A stretch of DNA of 57,104 nucleotides from Planctomycetota bacterium (GTDB taxonomy: Bacteria > Planctomycetota > Planctomycetia > Pirellulales > Pirellulaceae), in the NCBI GenBank assembly GCA_029259935.1, contig JAJDEH010000044.1, forward strand, positions 1-57,104. Direction: 5' to 3'. The notes beneath the pieces were generated by a model that was not told the origin of the DNA, searched no databases, and was given only the letters and a program-made list of their open reading frames with translations. Below are positions 41,788 to 50,711 of this stretch, piece after piece. Made by a program: the position numbers and the translations under genes. How positions within the stretch are numbered: the first letter of the stretch is position 1; each line of letters starts with the position of its first letter.

Positions 41788-44670
41788 ATGAATCGTAAGA
41801 ATTGCCCGACGGAACGCGAGTTTCTTGAATTGCTCAATGGGCAAATTGGGGAAACTGAGGCAGCGGCTGCACTGAATCATCTGGAAGAGTGCTCGGCGTG
41901 CGAAGAGACGATCCGAAAACTTGAATCATCTGAAGGTACTAACAAGCAACTCGATCCGTACCCACCAACTGTTGATGATGCATGTGAACAGGCAATCAGG
42001 CGACTTAAGCAGCCAGCAATCGAAGAGACCGAATTTATTCATGAAATCGAATCGAATCAAATTGGTGCCTACCAACTTGAAGGTGAAATCGGTCGTGGCG
42101 GCATGGGCGTCGTTTATCGAGCGACTCATACCCATCTCGACAAACTTGTTGCAATAAAACTTTTGCCGATTCGGAGTGCCAACGATGCAGATGCGCAAGC
42201 TCGATTTCAACGTGAAATGAAAGCGGTCGGACGTCTCGAACACCAAAACATTGTACGCGCCTTGGACGCGGGACAGGTGAACGGGCAGAGTTATCTGGCG
42301 ATGGAGATTGTGGACGGCCTTGACATCGGCACTTTGCTAAAGCAGACGGGCCCATTGGCCATTGCGGATGCCTGCGAGATAATTCGTCAGGCCGCCATGG
42401 GAATGCAGTACGCTCACTCTCGCGGACTTGTGCATCGCGACTTAAAACCTTCTAACCTGATGTTGGCCGCGGTCGATGACGGATCGGACGAACCCAGCGC
42501 TGTCGTGAAGATACTGGATATGGGGTTGGCACTGCTTGACGACCGAGACGACGAATTGACCACGCCGGGTCAAATCATGGGTACGCTGCAATATGTGGCG
42601 CCGGAACAAATCACGAACACGAGCGAAGTTGACATTCGCGCCGACATTTACAGTCTCGGCGCCACGCTCTACAAGTTGCTTTGCGGCCAAACTCCGTTGT
42701 CACTTTCCAGCGCCGAACAAACACCATTGCAAAAACTGGCCGCAATTCAAAGTCAGCAGCCCGAGCCCCTTGAAAATCTGCGGAATGACATGCCAGCATC
42801 TCTCGCGAATTTTATCCTGCAAATGCTCGCGAAGTCTCCAGCAGATCGGCCGGCCACGCCAGCACTCGTCGCGGAACAGTTGGCCCAGTTTTCGCAAGAT
42901 GCAAATCTAGCAATACTCCTCGATGCTAATCCAAGCCAATCAGCTCCGGCAAATTTGCTTGATCCAGCCACCCAGCCTCGTGTTACAGCGAGGCGCAAAT
43001 CCACCAAGAGATGGTTGTTGGCGGCATCGGCGTTGCCGATTGCGATCTTGCTTGCCGTTGTGATCGTCATCCAAACCGATCGAGGAAACGTGACGATCCA
43101 GGCCGATCCTGAATGGGCCAACGACCTGAAAGTTACCGTGCTGCGCGACGGCGAGCCGATCATCGAAGGCTGGCACATTCAGTCCGGCGAGGAAACCCGC
43201 ACGATTCGCTCCGGAAAAATCGAGGTCGTGCTGCCGGCGAATTTACGCGACAAGCTCGTCGTTAAACAGAATGGCGGCCAATTGGTGCTCCGCCGGGGCA
43301 AGCAACTCGTATTCACGATCGAGCGAGCAGACACTACGTCGGTACGCCAAAGCAGTGTCACGCAGACCAAGCAGCCGAACTCAGCCGACGGTTCGGCTTG
43401 GTCTCCGGACCTGCCGACGGATGGTTGGCTGCCGCGTCTGTCGATGCTGCATCCTGATCGAGTTGAAGGCGACCAGGCCGATCGTGTTCACGTACTTGAA
43501 GAGCTAGTGGAAGTAGATGCAAGGGACACTCTTGTAACAATTGGCTTTCCACTTCCCGAGGAGCGAGCGGCGCGAATCGGCAGTCGGTTTGCCGTGAGGG
43601 CACGTTTTGAGATTTTCAATCCCGTGGTGCCAACAGCCAACTTCATGGTTGAGGCACGCGGCGACTCGCCTCGCGGGTGGAAGTCACCCTTCGCGAAACC
43701 GGCGGATGGTAGCCTGCGCTGGTTTATTTCATCGGCGTCCGAATTTCCTGGTGGCCGTAGCTACAAGAGGAAATACGTTGAACCCATGGATCCAACGCAA
43801 ATCACGTTGGAAACCGTTTTCTTGGGAGATGAACTACAGACACGACTGGATGGGAAAAGCATGGTTGCTGAGCGATCTCACGCCATGAATGGTCCCTTGG
43901 GCGGCGTACTACATGTCACGAATTGGCACGTACGAATTCTTCAGTTTGACGTCCGGCCGCTATCCGATGACGAGGCGAAGGTGTTAAAGGAATTGCCGTC
44001 GGCCCCTGAGTATCTCCCAGTCGAGTTTAGTCCCAAGTCATGGCTGGAGTTCGACGGCGTCGACGACTACGTGAAAGGCCCGATCCTCGACGCGAAACTC
44101 GATCAATTCACCGTGGAGGCGTGGTACATGGTTCCGGCGCTTCCCGACTCGGGGGAATGGGGAACGATATTGTATTGGCGAAATCGCGTGGCCATGCGCC
44201 TTAACGAGTGGGGCCTCGTTGGGACGTGCAGGCCTGTCGGCCAACCAGGCCGCAAATTGGTAAATAGCAGCCGAATTCACGATTTCGCTCCGCGACATCT
44301 GGCTTTGACATTCGACGGCAAGGAACCCCGGTTATTCCTCGACGGATTTTTGAAAGCCAACCTAATGACGGATTCCGAGGCCCAAGTGAAAAATCTAGAG
44401 AGTCCCCTCCTTTCCCTAGGCGTGTCTTTGTACAACGACCGCAAATTCCGCCATCTCAAAGGGCGAATCTACAACTTGCGCATCTCCAAGGCCGCAATCT
44501 ACACACGTGACTTCGCCCCACCCACCAGCTTTGTCAAAGATGACAACACGATCGTCCTTTTCAACTTTGACGAAGGCGAGGGCGACACTCTCCACGATGC
44601 GTCCGGCAACGAGTACCACGCTGAAATCCACGGTGCCAGGTGGGGCAAGCCGACGCCCGGCGACAGGTAG
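41788..44670 (+). CDS. Ser/Thr protein kinase with anti-sigma-like zinc motif and LamG domain
   Basis: 960 residues from the ATG at 41788, preceded by GGAG. Residues 20-45 contain HLEECSACEE (H31, C35, C38), the H-x3-C-x2-C pattern of zinc-binding anti-sigma factors. The kinase domain follows: GRGGMGVVY (102-110), VAIK (K124), HRDLKPSN (217-224), DMG in place of DFG (244-246), APE (271-273). A membrane helix is at about 408-429. The outer part includes a LamG-like domain near residue 740 (WLEFDGVDDYVKGPI...FTVEAWYMVP). It is divergent from the ECF sigma gene. A plausible model is that an outside signal changes kinase state and releases the sigma factor. Confidence 0.88.
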   Translation: MNRKNCPTEREFLELLNGQIGETEAAAALNHLEECSACEETIRKLESSEGTNKQLDPYPPTVDDACEQAIRRLKQPAIEETEFIHEIESNQIGAYQLEGEIGRGGMGVVYRATHTHLDKLVAIKLLPIRSANDADAQARFQREMKAVGRLEHQNIVRALDAGQVNGQSYLAMEIVDGLDIGTLLKQTGPLAIADACEIIRQAAMGMQYAHSRGLVHRDLKPSNLMLAAVDDGSDEPSAVVKILDMGLALLDDRDDELTTPGQIMGTLQYVAPEQITNTSEVDIRADIYSLGATLYKLLCGQTPLSLSSAEQTPLQKLAAIQSQQPEPLENLRNDMPASLANFILQMLAKSPADRPATPALVAEQLAQFSQDANLAILLDANPSQSAPANLLDPATQPRVTARRKSTKRWLLAASALPIAILLAVVIVIQTDRGNVTIQADPEWANDLKVTVLRDGEPIIEGWHIQSGEETRTIRSGKIEVVLPANLRDKLVVKQNGGQLVLRRGKQLVFTIERADTTSVRQSSVTQTKQPNSADGSAWSPDLPTDGWLPRLSMLHPDRVEGDQADRVHVLEELVEVDARDTLVTIGFPLPEERAARIGSRFAVRARFEIFNPVVPTANFMVEARGDSPRGWKSPFAKPADGSLRWFISSASEFPGGRSYKRKYVEPMDPTQITLETVFLGDELQTRLDGKSMVAERSHAMNGPLGGVLHVTNWHVRILQFDVRPLSDDEAKVLKELPSAPEYLPVEFSPKSWLEFDGVDDYVKGPILDAKLDQFTVEAWYMVPALPDSGEWGTILYWRNRVAMRLNEWGLVGTCRPVGQPGRKLVNSSRIHDFAPRHLALTFDGKEPRLFLDGFLKANLMTDSEAQVKNLESPLLSLGVSLYNDRKFRHLKGRIYNLRISKAAIYTRDFAPPTSFVKDDNTIVLFNFDEGEGDTLHDASGNEYHAEIHGARWGKPTPGDR

Positions 44671-44800
44671 GCGCTCAACCGCCGCCTCGCTTCCAGATGC
44701 CTGTCTACGAACGTCCAGTCTTTTCGGCTCTGGCCATCCAAAGGTCCATTGGAGAAAAAGATCAAGATGTGGCAGAGGTCGGGTTTGAAAATGTGGCAGG

Positions 44801-44980
44801 AATACGCAAGGAGGCCGCGATCACTGGCCGCGCGTGTCATCTTGCCTGGGATGGCAGTTAGCGTCGCGCTAGCTGGCGGCGGCGTTCCAGGCGGCCAAGT
44901 AATCGGGTCCAGCGATGCCATCGGTGAAAGCCACGCGACCGCCCCGTGACTCCGTCCGATCTGGCGGCCACAATTTACAC
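44801..44980 (+). pseudogene. Fragment of a DUF1501 gene (duplicate of 40245-40406)
   Basis: The first 36 nt (44801-44836) are identical to 40245-40280. The match resumes after about a 20-bp insertion (44837-44857) and continues to 44980 with scattered substitutions. It carries a one-base deletion (GAAAGCCACGCGACC versus GAAAGCCCCCGCGACC) and an early TGA. It encodes no full domain. The rest of the 352-bp gap between the kinase and chemoreceptor genes holds nothing recognisable. Confidence 0.85.
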
Positions 44981-45022
44981 TATCCTACTTGGTGGATGAA
45001 TGTTGTCGCACTTGCGTCAAAT

Positions 45023-47011
45023 CTAGTGGGCAATGTCGCGGCTGACTTTGAACTGCCCCACCAGCGAGAGTAGATGCTGTGCCTTTTCGGAAAGATCTTT
45101 TGATGCCTGCGCCGTGTCGTTGGCTCCGGCCGCGGATTGCGAAGTCACGCCGGCAACCGATTCCACGCTCTGAGCCATTTGTTCCGCGCCAATCGATTGC
45201 TCTTGCGCCGACGCTGCAATCGACTGGATCATCGTGGCGACCTCACGCGCGGATGCCACGATCTGATCCAAGCTCTGGCCCGCGTCGCTTGCCTTGCCAA
45301 CACCCGTTTCCACTTCTCGGGTTGCAAGTTTGAATCGGTCCACCGAATTGTTGGTTTCCTGCTGAATGCTCTTGATCAAGGCCGCGATGTCATCGGTGGC
45401 GTCCGCCGTGCGCGTGGCCAGCTTGCCGACTTCTTGGGCCACCACGGCGAAGCCCAAGCCATGTTCTCCGGCGCGGGCTGCTTCGATAGCCGCATTCAAA
45501 GCCAGCAGGTTGGTCTGTTGGGCGATGTCGCTAATGATGCTCGTGATCACGTTGATTTGCTCCGCACGATTGCCCAGTTCCGTCACCGATGCGCTACCCG
45601 ACCCGACGGCGTCGCTGATCGCATGCATGGCGGCAATGGCGTCCCGGATAACTTTGCCCCCAGATTCGGCATTTCGTCCTGACTCAAGACTGCATTTAGC
45701 GGCCGTGGCCGATGAACTGGCCACGCCGCCGGCGGAAGCCGACATCTGTTCAACCGTCGCCGATAGGTTGCTCATCTCATTATCCTGCTCGATCATTCCA
45801 CTCGCTATTTCGTTGTTCGAACTCGTGATCTTCTTGCTCGAGTCGGCTACGTCTTCTGCCGCGACGCGGACACCCACGATGACGTCGTGGATTCTGGTCA
45901 CAAATAGGTTGAACGACTTACCCAACTCTCCCAATTCGTCGCGACGCTCCTGCTCAACTCGCGAGGTGAGGTCTCCTTCCCCTTCTGCAATATCCTCCAG
46001 GCGTCGGCATAAGTCGCGGACCGGACCAACAATGCTGCGCGAAATGACCAGCGCGGTGGTAACACCCAAGAGGACCGCCGCGACGCTGATGCTGACCACC
46101 AGAAATCGGATGCGGCGAAATTGAAGCAGGTTGGAATCGCGCAGATCGGTGCTTTCGCCGCTTAGCGATTTGTCGATCTTATTCACCAGCAGGGCCAATT
46201 CAGGACCAATGACGTCCAATGTTTTGAGTACGTACAGATTGCGCTGCTGAATCAGATCGTGGATTTGCTGGAATGCCGTGCTATATCCTGCAAGCTTGCT
46301 CTGGCATTGGTCGAATGCGTCGGCAAAGGCAGTACCGTCCAGCTCGTCACTTGCCCGTGCCATCCGTTTTTGGGCATCGTCAAGTTCCTGCATGGCGTTT
46401 TCGTAATGAACTTGTTCGCTTGTCTTGAAGTACTTCAACACCGAAATGCGGAATCGAAGCAAATCGCGAATGGACTCCATCGCATGCCGCCTGCGATCGT
46501 CGTCGGCCTGGGTCACCGCATCCTTGGCCACCGCGTCTTTGGCCACCGCGTCTTTGGCCACCTGGTCGAGCAAAGCCATCATTTCCGCTCCGAGGCGGTC
46601 GCATTGAGCGGTGATTAAGGTGTTTCGCTGCGCAATGATTGTTTTGACTTTCTCGAATGTGGCGTCGTAAGTGGCGAACTTCGTGCCGAACTCTTCGATC
46701 CATTCGCGGCGCTGAGGATCCTGAAAGTTCTCGTCGCAGGAACGTAAGGTCGCTTGAATGTCGTCTCGGTATTGATCGTATTGCTCGATGTCGCGCTGCT
46801 CGTTTTCGATCAAGTAGTTCTTGACGTTCATGCGGCACATCAACAAGTGTTCCAGCAGATCAGCGCCAATCGACACGTCGGTAGTCATTTCGCTAAGCTG
46901 CTCGGCGCTGCGGGAGCCCGTGATGCAGACGTAGTAGGCAAGTCCGCCCAATCCACTCATGGAAACGATCATCGCGCCAAGGCCGAGCAGAAGTTTCGTT
47001 CGTATGGTCAT
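45023..47011 (-). CDS. Methyl-accepting chemotaxis protein
   Basis: 662 residues from the ATG at 47011 ([17 protein letters not shown]). A 95-codon longer frame exists, but the promoter at 47102-47130 lies inside it. A transmembrane helix is at about 6-30, a long helical periplasmic sensor of HBM type at about 35-290, and a second helix near 295-320. A HAMP domain ([29 protein letters not shown]) and the signalling hairpin ([38 protein letters not shown]) follow. No chemotaxis kinase or adaptor is encoded nearby. The sensor contains a threefold AKDAV repeat. Confidence 0.93.
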   Translation of the reverse strand: MTIRTKLLLGLGAMIVSMSGLGGLAYYVCITGSRSAEQLSEMTTDVSIGADLLEHLLMCRMNVKNYLIENEQRDIEQYDQYRDDIQATLRSCDENFQDPQRREWIEEFGTKFATYDATFEKVKTIIAQRNTLITAQCDRLGAEMMALLDQVAKDAVAKDAVAKDAVTQADDDRRRHAMESIRDLLRFRISVLKYFKTSEQVHYENAMQELDDAQKRMARASDELDGTAFADAFDQCQSKLAGYSTAFQQIHDLIQQRNLYVLKTLDVIGPELALLVNKIDKSLSGESTDLRDSNLLQFRRIRFLVVSISVAAVLLGVTTALVISRSIVGPVRDLCRRLEDIAEGEGDLTSRVEQERRDELGELGKSFNLFVTRIHDVIVGVRVAAEDVADSSKKITSSNNEIASGMIEQDNEMSNLSATVEQMSASAGGVASSSATAAKCSLESGRNAESGGKVIRDAIAAMHAISDAVGSGSASVTELGNRAEQINVITSIISDIAQQTNLLALNAAIEAARAGEHGLGFAVVAQEVGKLATRTADATDDIAALIKSIQQETNNSVDRFKLATREVETGVGKASDAGQSLDQIVASAREVATMIQSIAASAQEQSIGAEQMAQSVESVAGVTSQSAAGANDTAQASKDLSEKAQHLLSLVGQFKVSRDIAH
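46515..46565 (-). repeat. 15-bp tandem repeat within the chemoreceptor gene
   Basis: A GCC/ACC-GCGTC-TTTG unit of 15 bp is repeated about three times and encodes [16 protein letters not shown] in the periplasmic helical domain. A 15-bp change keeps the reading frame, so copy number could vary the sensor length. Confidence 0.75.
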
Positions 47012-47101
47012 GAAATTGTCTCGGGACGCATCGGGTAACGTGATGCCGGTCATGAGAAGTGCCGCGCCATGCAATATCCGTGGCGGGCGATGGCTGTAGT
47101 C

Positions 47102-47130
47102 ACTATAGTCATGAGCCGCGCCACTGTCAC
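47102..47130 (-). promoter_or_regulatory. Promoter of the chemoreceptor gene
   Basis: On the minus strand GTGACA (47130-47125) and TATAGT (47107-47102) are separated by 17 bp, a good housekeeping-type pair. The start near 47095 would leave a leader of about 85 nt before the ATG at 47011. The rest of 47012-47608 shows nothing else recognisable. Confidence 0.5.
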
Positions 47131-47608
47131 ACGCGGCGGGCTGATGGGTGTTTTTTCGTTCCAATTCGCGGCGATCGTCTGAGGGCGGAGTGGGTGCGTC
47201 ATGAGAAGCAAAAATTTCTGACGAAGTTTGGCTAATTCGGTAGAATGGAAAGTGGGGCATCAAGTTTCCGGGCGACGAAGATTGGAATGTTCGCACAACG
47301 ACGTGCGTGGCTCCCGCCCGAAATTAATCATGACGGAGCACTCGACTGTTGGTCGTGTGCTGGTGCCAGTCTTTGCGCTTTGTGGGATAGGTGACCGAAA
47401 AAATGATTGCAAACGATTGCACACTCAATTCGGAGATGGTCGGGGGAAGATTCGTTTCTTGCCGTGTTTTGGGGGATTTTTGTATGGGGGGCGGTGAATT
47501 TTGGAGCCGTGCGTATGTTACAGAGTCGTGAGTGCGCCGCTTTGGCTTGGAGTCGCTTTCGAATGCCGAGGCGTACGTTTGTTTAAGGTCTATAGGGTCT
47601 AGTTTCGC

Positions 47609-48634
47609 ATGATGAACTTTCGCGTTTTATTTTTGGCCGCCGCCGTGATGAACCTGGGCATCGCGGTGGTGGGCGGAATATTTCCACTCGCGTTTTTTAG
47701 CGCGTTGGCAACCGAACCGCCCGACTTTCCGGTGGCTTGGCCGCTGCTGGCGGTAGTGATTGGTTTGTTCGGCGGACTGTACGCCTATGCCGCTTGCCGG
47801 CCCGAAAGGGCAGACGTGGCGATTGCCGTTGGCCTGGCCAGCAAAGTCGTGGGGCCGATCGGTTGGATGGTCGCGGTGGCAACGGGCCACATGCAAGTGT
47901 CGCTGTTTGGGTTTGTGCTGATCGGCGATTTGATTTGGTGGTTTCCCCTCTTGTCGTACTTGCTGCGGGACAGCCGATACCGTTTCACGGCGATGGCCTG
48001 GACAAGCACCGGGCTTCACTTGGCGGCCTGCCTGGGGCTGTTGGCCTGCGCGTCGGGAACGGAAATGGAGACAAGTTTGGCGGCGCGGCAACAGTGGATT
48101 TTGCAGCATCCGGCGCTGTGGTCGGCGACGTGGACGGTGTGGGCTTTGTCGTCGATGAGCTTGCTTGCTTTGTGTACGGCCTGGATTTACAAGTTGGTCG
48201 AGGTAATCTACTTCAACCGCTGCATCGCAATCGGGATCGTGCTGATGGGGATCGGAGTGATTTTCGATCTAGCGGGAGAAACCACGTTGATTGCCGGTGC
48301 CACTCGAACGGATGCCGCGGCCGCCGAGTTCGAGGAGACATTCCGGTTCTATCAGTGGATGAGTCCGGTGATCGCGAACGGTCTGTACTGCGTGGGTGGA
48401 TTGCTGATTAGCATAATGAGTTGCCTTGCCGGTTGGTGGCGGGTCGCGGACCGGCTTGGCATCGTCATGTGGTCCGTTGGCCTAGGGCTCTCGGCGTTCG
48501 CGATCCTGGAATACGAACGGGGCATGGTCATTTCAGGCGCGGCGGTGATGATCACGTTTTTGGTGTGGTCGACGCTGTTGGGCTGGCGGATGAGGCCAGC
48601 ATCGACTGCCGTCGCCGGAGATGCGATAAAGTAG
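47609..48634 (+). CDS. Multi-pass membrane protein of unknown function, 341 aa
   Basis: It starts with ATG at 47609 (a second ATG follows at once). Eight to ten hydrophobic segments were seen (LFLAAAVMNLGIAVVGGIFPLAFF, WPLLAVVIGLFGGLYAYAA, WWFPLLSYLL, SMSLLALCTAWIYKLV, CIAIGIVLMGIGVIFDLAG...). No transporter signature was recognised. Gene order gives no partner: MsrB follows after 42 bp in the same direction. It could be a sensor or channel, but this is a guess. Confidence 0.65.
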   Translation: MMNFRVLFLAAAVMNLGIAVVGGIFPLAFFSALATEPPDFPVAWPLLAVVIGLFGGLYAYAACRPERADVAIAVGLASKVVGPIGWMVAVATGHMQVSLFGFVLIGDLIWWFPLLSYLLRDSRYRFTAMAWTSTGLHLAACLGLLACASGTEMETSLAARQQWILQHPALWSATWTVWALSSMSLLALCTAWIYKLVEVIYFNRCIAIGIVLMGIGVIFDLAGETTLIAGATRTDAAAAEFEETFRFYQWMSPVIANGLYCVGGLLISIMSCLAGWWRVADRLGIVMWSVGLGLSAFAILEYERGMVISGAAVMITFLVWSTLLGWRMRPASTAVAGDAIK

Positions 48635-48676
48635 AATTCTGACGACTAACCAGTAATTACTTTTCGGAGTGAAAAA

Positions 48677-49096
48677 ATGGGTTCCAACAACCCGCCTAAC
48701 CAATACAACGACTTGACCGACGAAGAAGCACGAGTGATTGTTGGCAAAGAAACCGAGCGGGCCTTCACCGGCGAATACACCGACCTAAAAGCGGAAGGCA
48801 CGTTCGCGTGCCGCCGCTGCAATGCTCCGTTGTTTCGATCCGAGGATAAGTTCGACAGCCATTGCGGCTGGCCTAGTTTTGAAGACGACGTTCCCGATTC
48901 CGTCGAGCGTCTGCCAGATGCCGATGGGCATCGCACCGAAATCGTCTGTCGCAATTGCGGCGGCCATTTGGGACACGTCTTCTTGGGCGAGCAGATGACT
49001 TCCAAAAATACACGGCACTGCGTGAACTCCGTCTCGATCAAATTCTTTGCCAGCGATCAGCAACTGCCGGCGGTCATTCGTGCCGAGCAGGCATAG
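48677..49096 (+). CDS. msrB: Peptide-methionine (R)-S-oxide reductase
   Basis: 139 residues, close to the usual length of a stand-alone MsrB. Structural zinc ligands: CRRC (45-48) and CRNC (91-94). CGWPSF (63-68) and RHCVNSVSIKF place the catalytic Cys at 115. The enzyme reduces methionine-R-sulfoxide in proteins, using thioredoxin. No signal peptide was seen, so it is cytoplasmic. An AGTGAAAAA precedes the ATG at 48677, a weak ribosome site. It stands alone behind the membrane protein. Confidence 0.93.
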   Translation: MGSNNPPNQYNDLTDEEARVIVGKETERAFTGEYTDLKAEGTFACRRCNAPLFRSEDKFDSHCGWPSFEDDVPDSVERLPDADGHRTEIVCRNCGGHLGHVFLGEQMTSKNTRHCVNSVSIKFFASDQQLPAVIRAEQA

Positions 49097-49200
49097 GATG
49101 AAGATGGCTCAACGGTCGCGTGGTGTTTGGCTAACCGATTCGATAAACTGACCGGGACTTTATTTTCGTTCTTTCAACCGCAACTCCGTTGGACGCCACG

Positions 49201-49413
49201 ATGCGCTACACCGAATTTCGGGATTTGATTCAGGAGAAGCTTCAGCGGAACGCCGAAGGATTGACTTGGTTTGAACTCAAGGAGAGTCTCGGCTTACCTT
49301 ATCAACGGCCATGTCCGGAGTGGATCAAGCGGCTGGAACAAGAGATTGGGTTGTGCCGAGCAAAAGGCGCATGCCGCGCTTATGTTTGGACGGTGGAGAA
49401 GGCCACCGCCTAG
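49201..49413 (+). CDS. Small protein of unknown function, about 70 aa
   Basis: From the ATG at 49201: MRYTEFRDLIQEKLQRN..., then LTWFELKESLGLPYQRPCPEWIKRLEQEIGL and CRAYVWTVEK. The pattern is helix-turn-helix-like with a Trp-Phe-Glu-Leu stretch, so it may bind DNA or be a small adaptor. I do not recognise a family. It is followed 60 bp later by a small membrane protein. Confidence 0.6.
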   Translation: MRYTEFRDLIQEKLQRNAEGLTWFELKESLGLPYQRPCPEWIKRLEQEIGLCRAKGACRAYVWTVEKATA

Positions 49414-49472
49414 GGTCGGTAACTTCGCGGCTGGCGAGTAGTTCGCGGCGGGCGAAGATTGAACAGGATGTC

Positions 49473-49772
49473 ATGAAACGAAGTTTGCTAATTCGTCTGG
49501 TTGCCGTCATGGTCGTGGGGCTGTTGGCTCTGGTGGTGGCAATCGTTGCTCCGTTCGTGGGCGTGTTCTTTTGGGAAATGCCCGACTTCGCGGCCGACGT
49601 CTCCGAAGTGGGGGATACATTTGACACTCTGGCATCCAACCAGGCTACGACGAATGCGTCAATGGTCGTCAGTCTGGCTGCCTTTGGTGTGACGGGCATT
49701 TGCGTTATCTACGTGCTGGTTGTGGTGGCGGGTTGGTTCGTCGGACCCGCCGAGAAGCCGCGAGACGAATAG
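49473..49772 (+). CDS. Small membrane protein, 99 aa
   Basis: The ATG at 49473 is preceded by AGGA. Two membrane helices were seen (LIRLVAVMVVGLLALVVAIVAPFVGVFF and MVVSLAAFGVTGICVIYVLVVVAGWF) with a short acidic loop between them (EMPDFAADVSEVGDTFD). No known family was recognised. It ends 52 bp before the HspQ-like gene. Confidence 0.6.
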   Translation: MKRSLLIRLVAVMVVGLLALVVAIVAPFVGVFFWEMPDFAADVSEVGDTFDTLASNQATTNASMVVSLAAFGVTGICVIYVLVVVAGWFVGPAEKPRDE

Positions 49773-49824
49773 CTACTAATACTAATCGTTGTTAATCGAG
49801 GCGCGCCTCGATAGGTGATGAAAC

Positions 49825-50157
49825 ATGATTGCTCCCGTGCCTCCGGCTCGACAGTTTCAGACCGGCCAATTGGTGGTTCACCGCCGCTATGGCTATCGCG
49901 GTGTAGTCGTCGACAGCGATGATTCGTGCCGCGCGCCGGATACCTGGTATCAGTCGAATCAGACACGGCCCGATCGTCATCAGCCTTGGTATCACGTGCT
50001 GGTCGATGGAAGCAATTCCATGACGTACGCGGCGCAAACGAGCTTGGCGGCCGATGGCAGTAAGGAGCCGATCGCGCATCCTTTGCTCAACCAGTTCTTC
50101 GCCGCGTTCGACGGCGAGTTTTACGTTCGCAATGATGCACCGTCGCCCGATTGGTAA
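49825..50157 (+). CDS. HspQ/YccV-like heat-shock domain protein
   Basis: A 110-residue protein with the YccV-like fold. FQTGQLVVHRRYGYRGVVVDSDDSC matches the family start (F-x-x-G-x-x-V-x-H-x-x-x-x-x-R-G-V-V), and QPWYHVLVDGSNSMTYAAQTSL the later block. In enterobacteria HspQ assists Lon proteolysis, and related domains bind hemimethylated DNA. It could act likewise here. There is no signal peptide. The downstream 50158-50711 holds one doubtful small frame on the other strand. Confidence 0.8.
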   Translation: MIAPVPPARQFQTGQLVVHRRYGYRGVVVDSDDSCRAPDTWYQSNQTRPDRHQPWYHVLVDGSNSMTYAAQTSLAADGSKEPIAHPLLNQFFAAFDGEFYVRNDAPSPDW

Positions 50158-50159
50158 AA

Positions 50160-50405
50160 CTACTGTTGGCTGTTTGCAGAACGGTGGCGCTCGCCGAATT
50201 GAATGCGCGCGTCGTCGTCGGCGGATGAAGTGGCGACTTGGACTTGGATCGCGATCGGTGTACTCGGGTCGATCGGTGTCGGCTGCGCGAGGGCCGAGGC
50301 ATTGATGGTGTTGAGCAGAGTTGAGGTGAGGGCGCTGATGAAGAAGTGATGCAGTTTTCGTGGACGTTGTTGGTTGCGGCGCAAAGTCGGCAAGCAAAAC
50401 GGCAT
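50160..50405 (-). CDS. Possible small secreted protein, 81 aa
   Basis: The frame starts with ATG at 50405 with GGAG 8 nt upstream. It encodes a basic N-terminus and a hydrophobic stretch ending in NASALAQPTP, a likely signal-peptidase site, then a polar tail with no family resemblance. Longer in-frame extensions upstream look less natural. The good ribosome site and the signal-like N-terminus support it; short length and lack of homology argue against. The rest of 50406-50711 is empty to my eye. Confidence 0.35.
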   Translation of the reverse strand: MPFCLPTLRRNQQRPRKLHHFFISALTSTLLNTINASALAQPTPIDPSTPIAIQVQVATSSADDDARIQFGERHRSANSQQ

Positions 50406-50711
50406 GGAATGCTCTCCGTAGCGGTCGTAAGTATTGTGTTGGGCACTCGTGATCGGGTTCCCTTCCTGAGCGTGATGTTCATCGGCCAATGACGCGACAC
50501 GTGACCATGAAGATGATGAAAATCGACCTTTAATTTGGGTAGGCCGAGCAAGCTGATCGCGATTCGCGGAAAGCGACCGTGGCATCCGCTGGAGAGCCTG
50601 CACTGGGAAAATCGGACAGGTAAAATGTCCAGCTCGCGCTTTACCTTGTGGATTGTGTTGGTTGCGCGGTTGGGTCGAACTGGATTGGCATCGACGGTCT
50701 CCGAGCAGCGC

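Noticed and set aside
47012..47296. Upstream extension of the chemoreceptor by 95 codons
   Set aside because: It contains a good promoter (47102-47130) and lacks sequence typical of chemoreceptors; the first membrane helix starts after the ATG at 47011.
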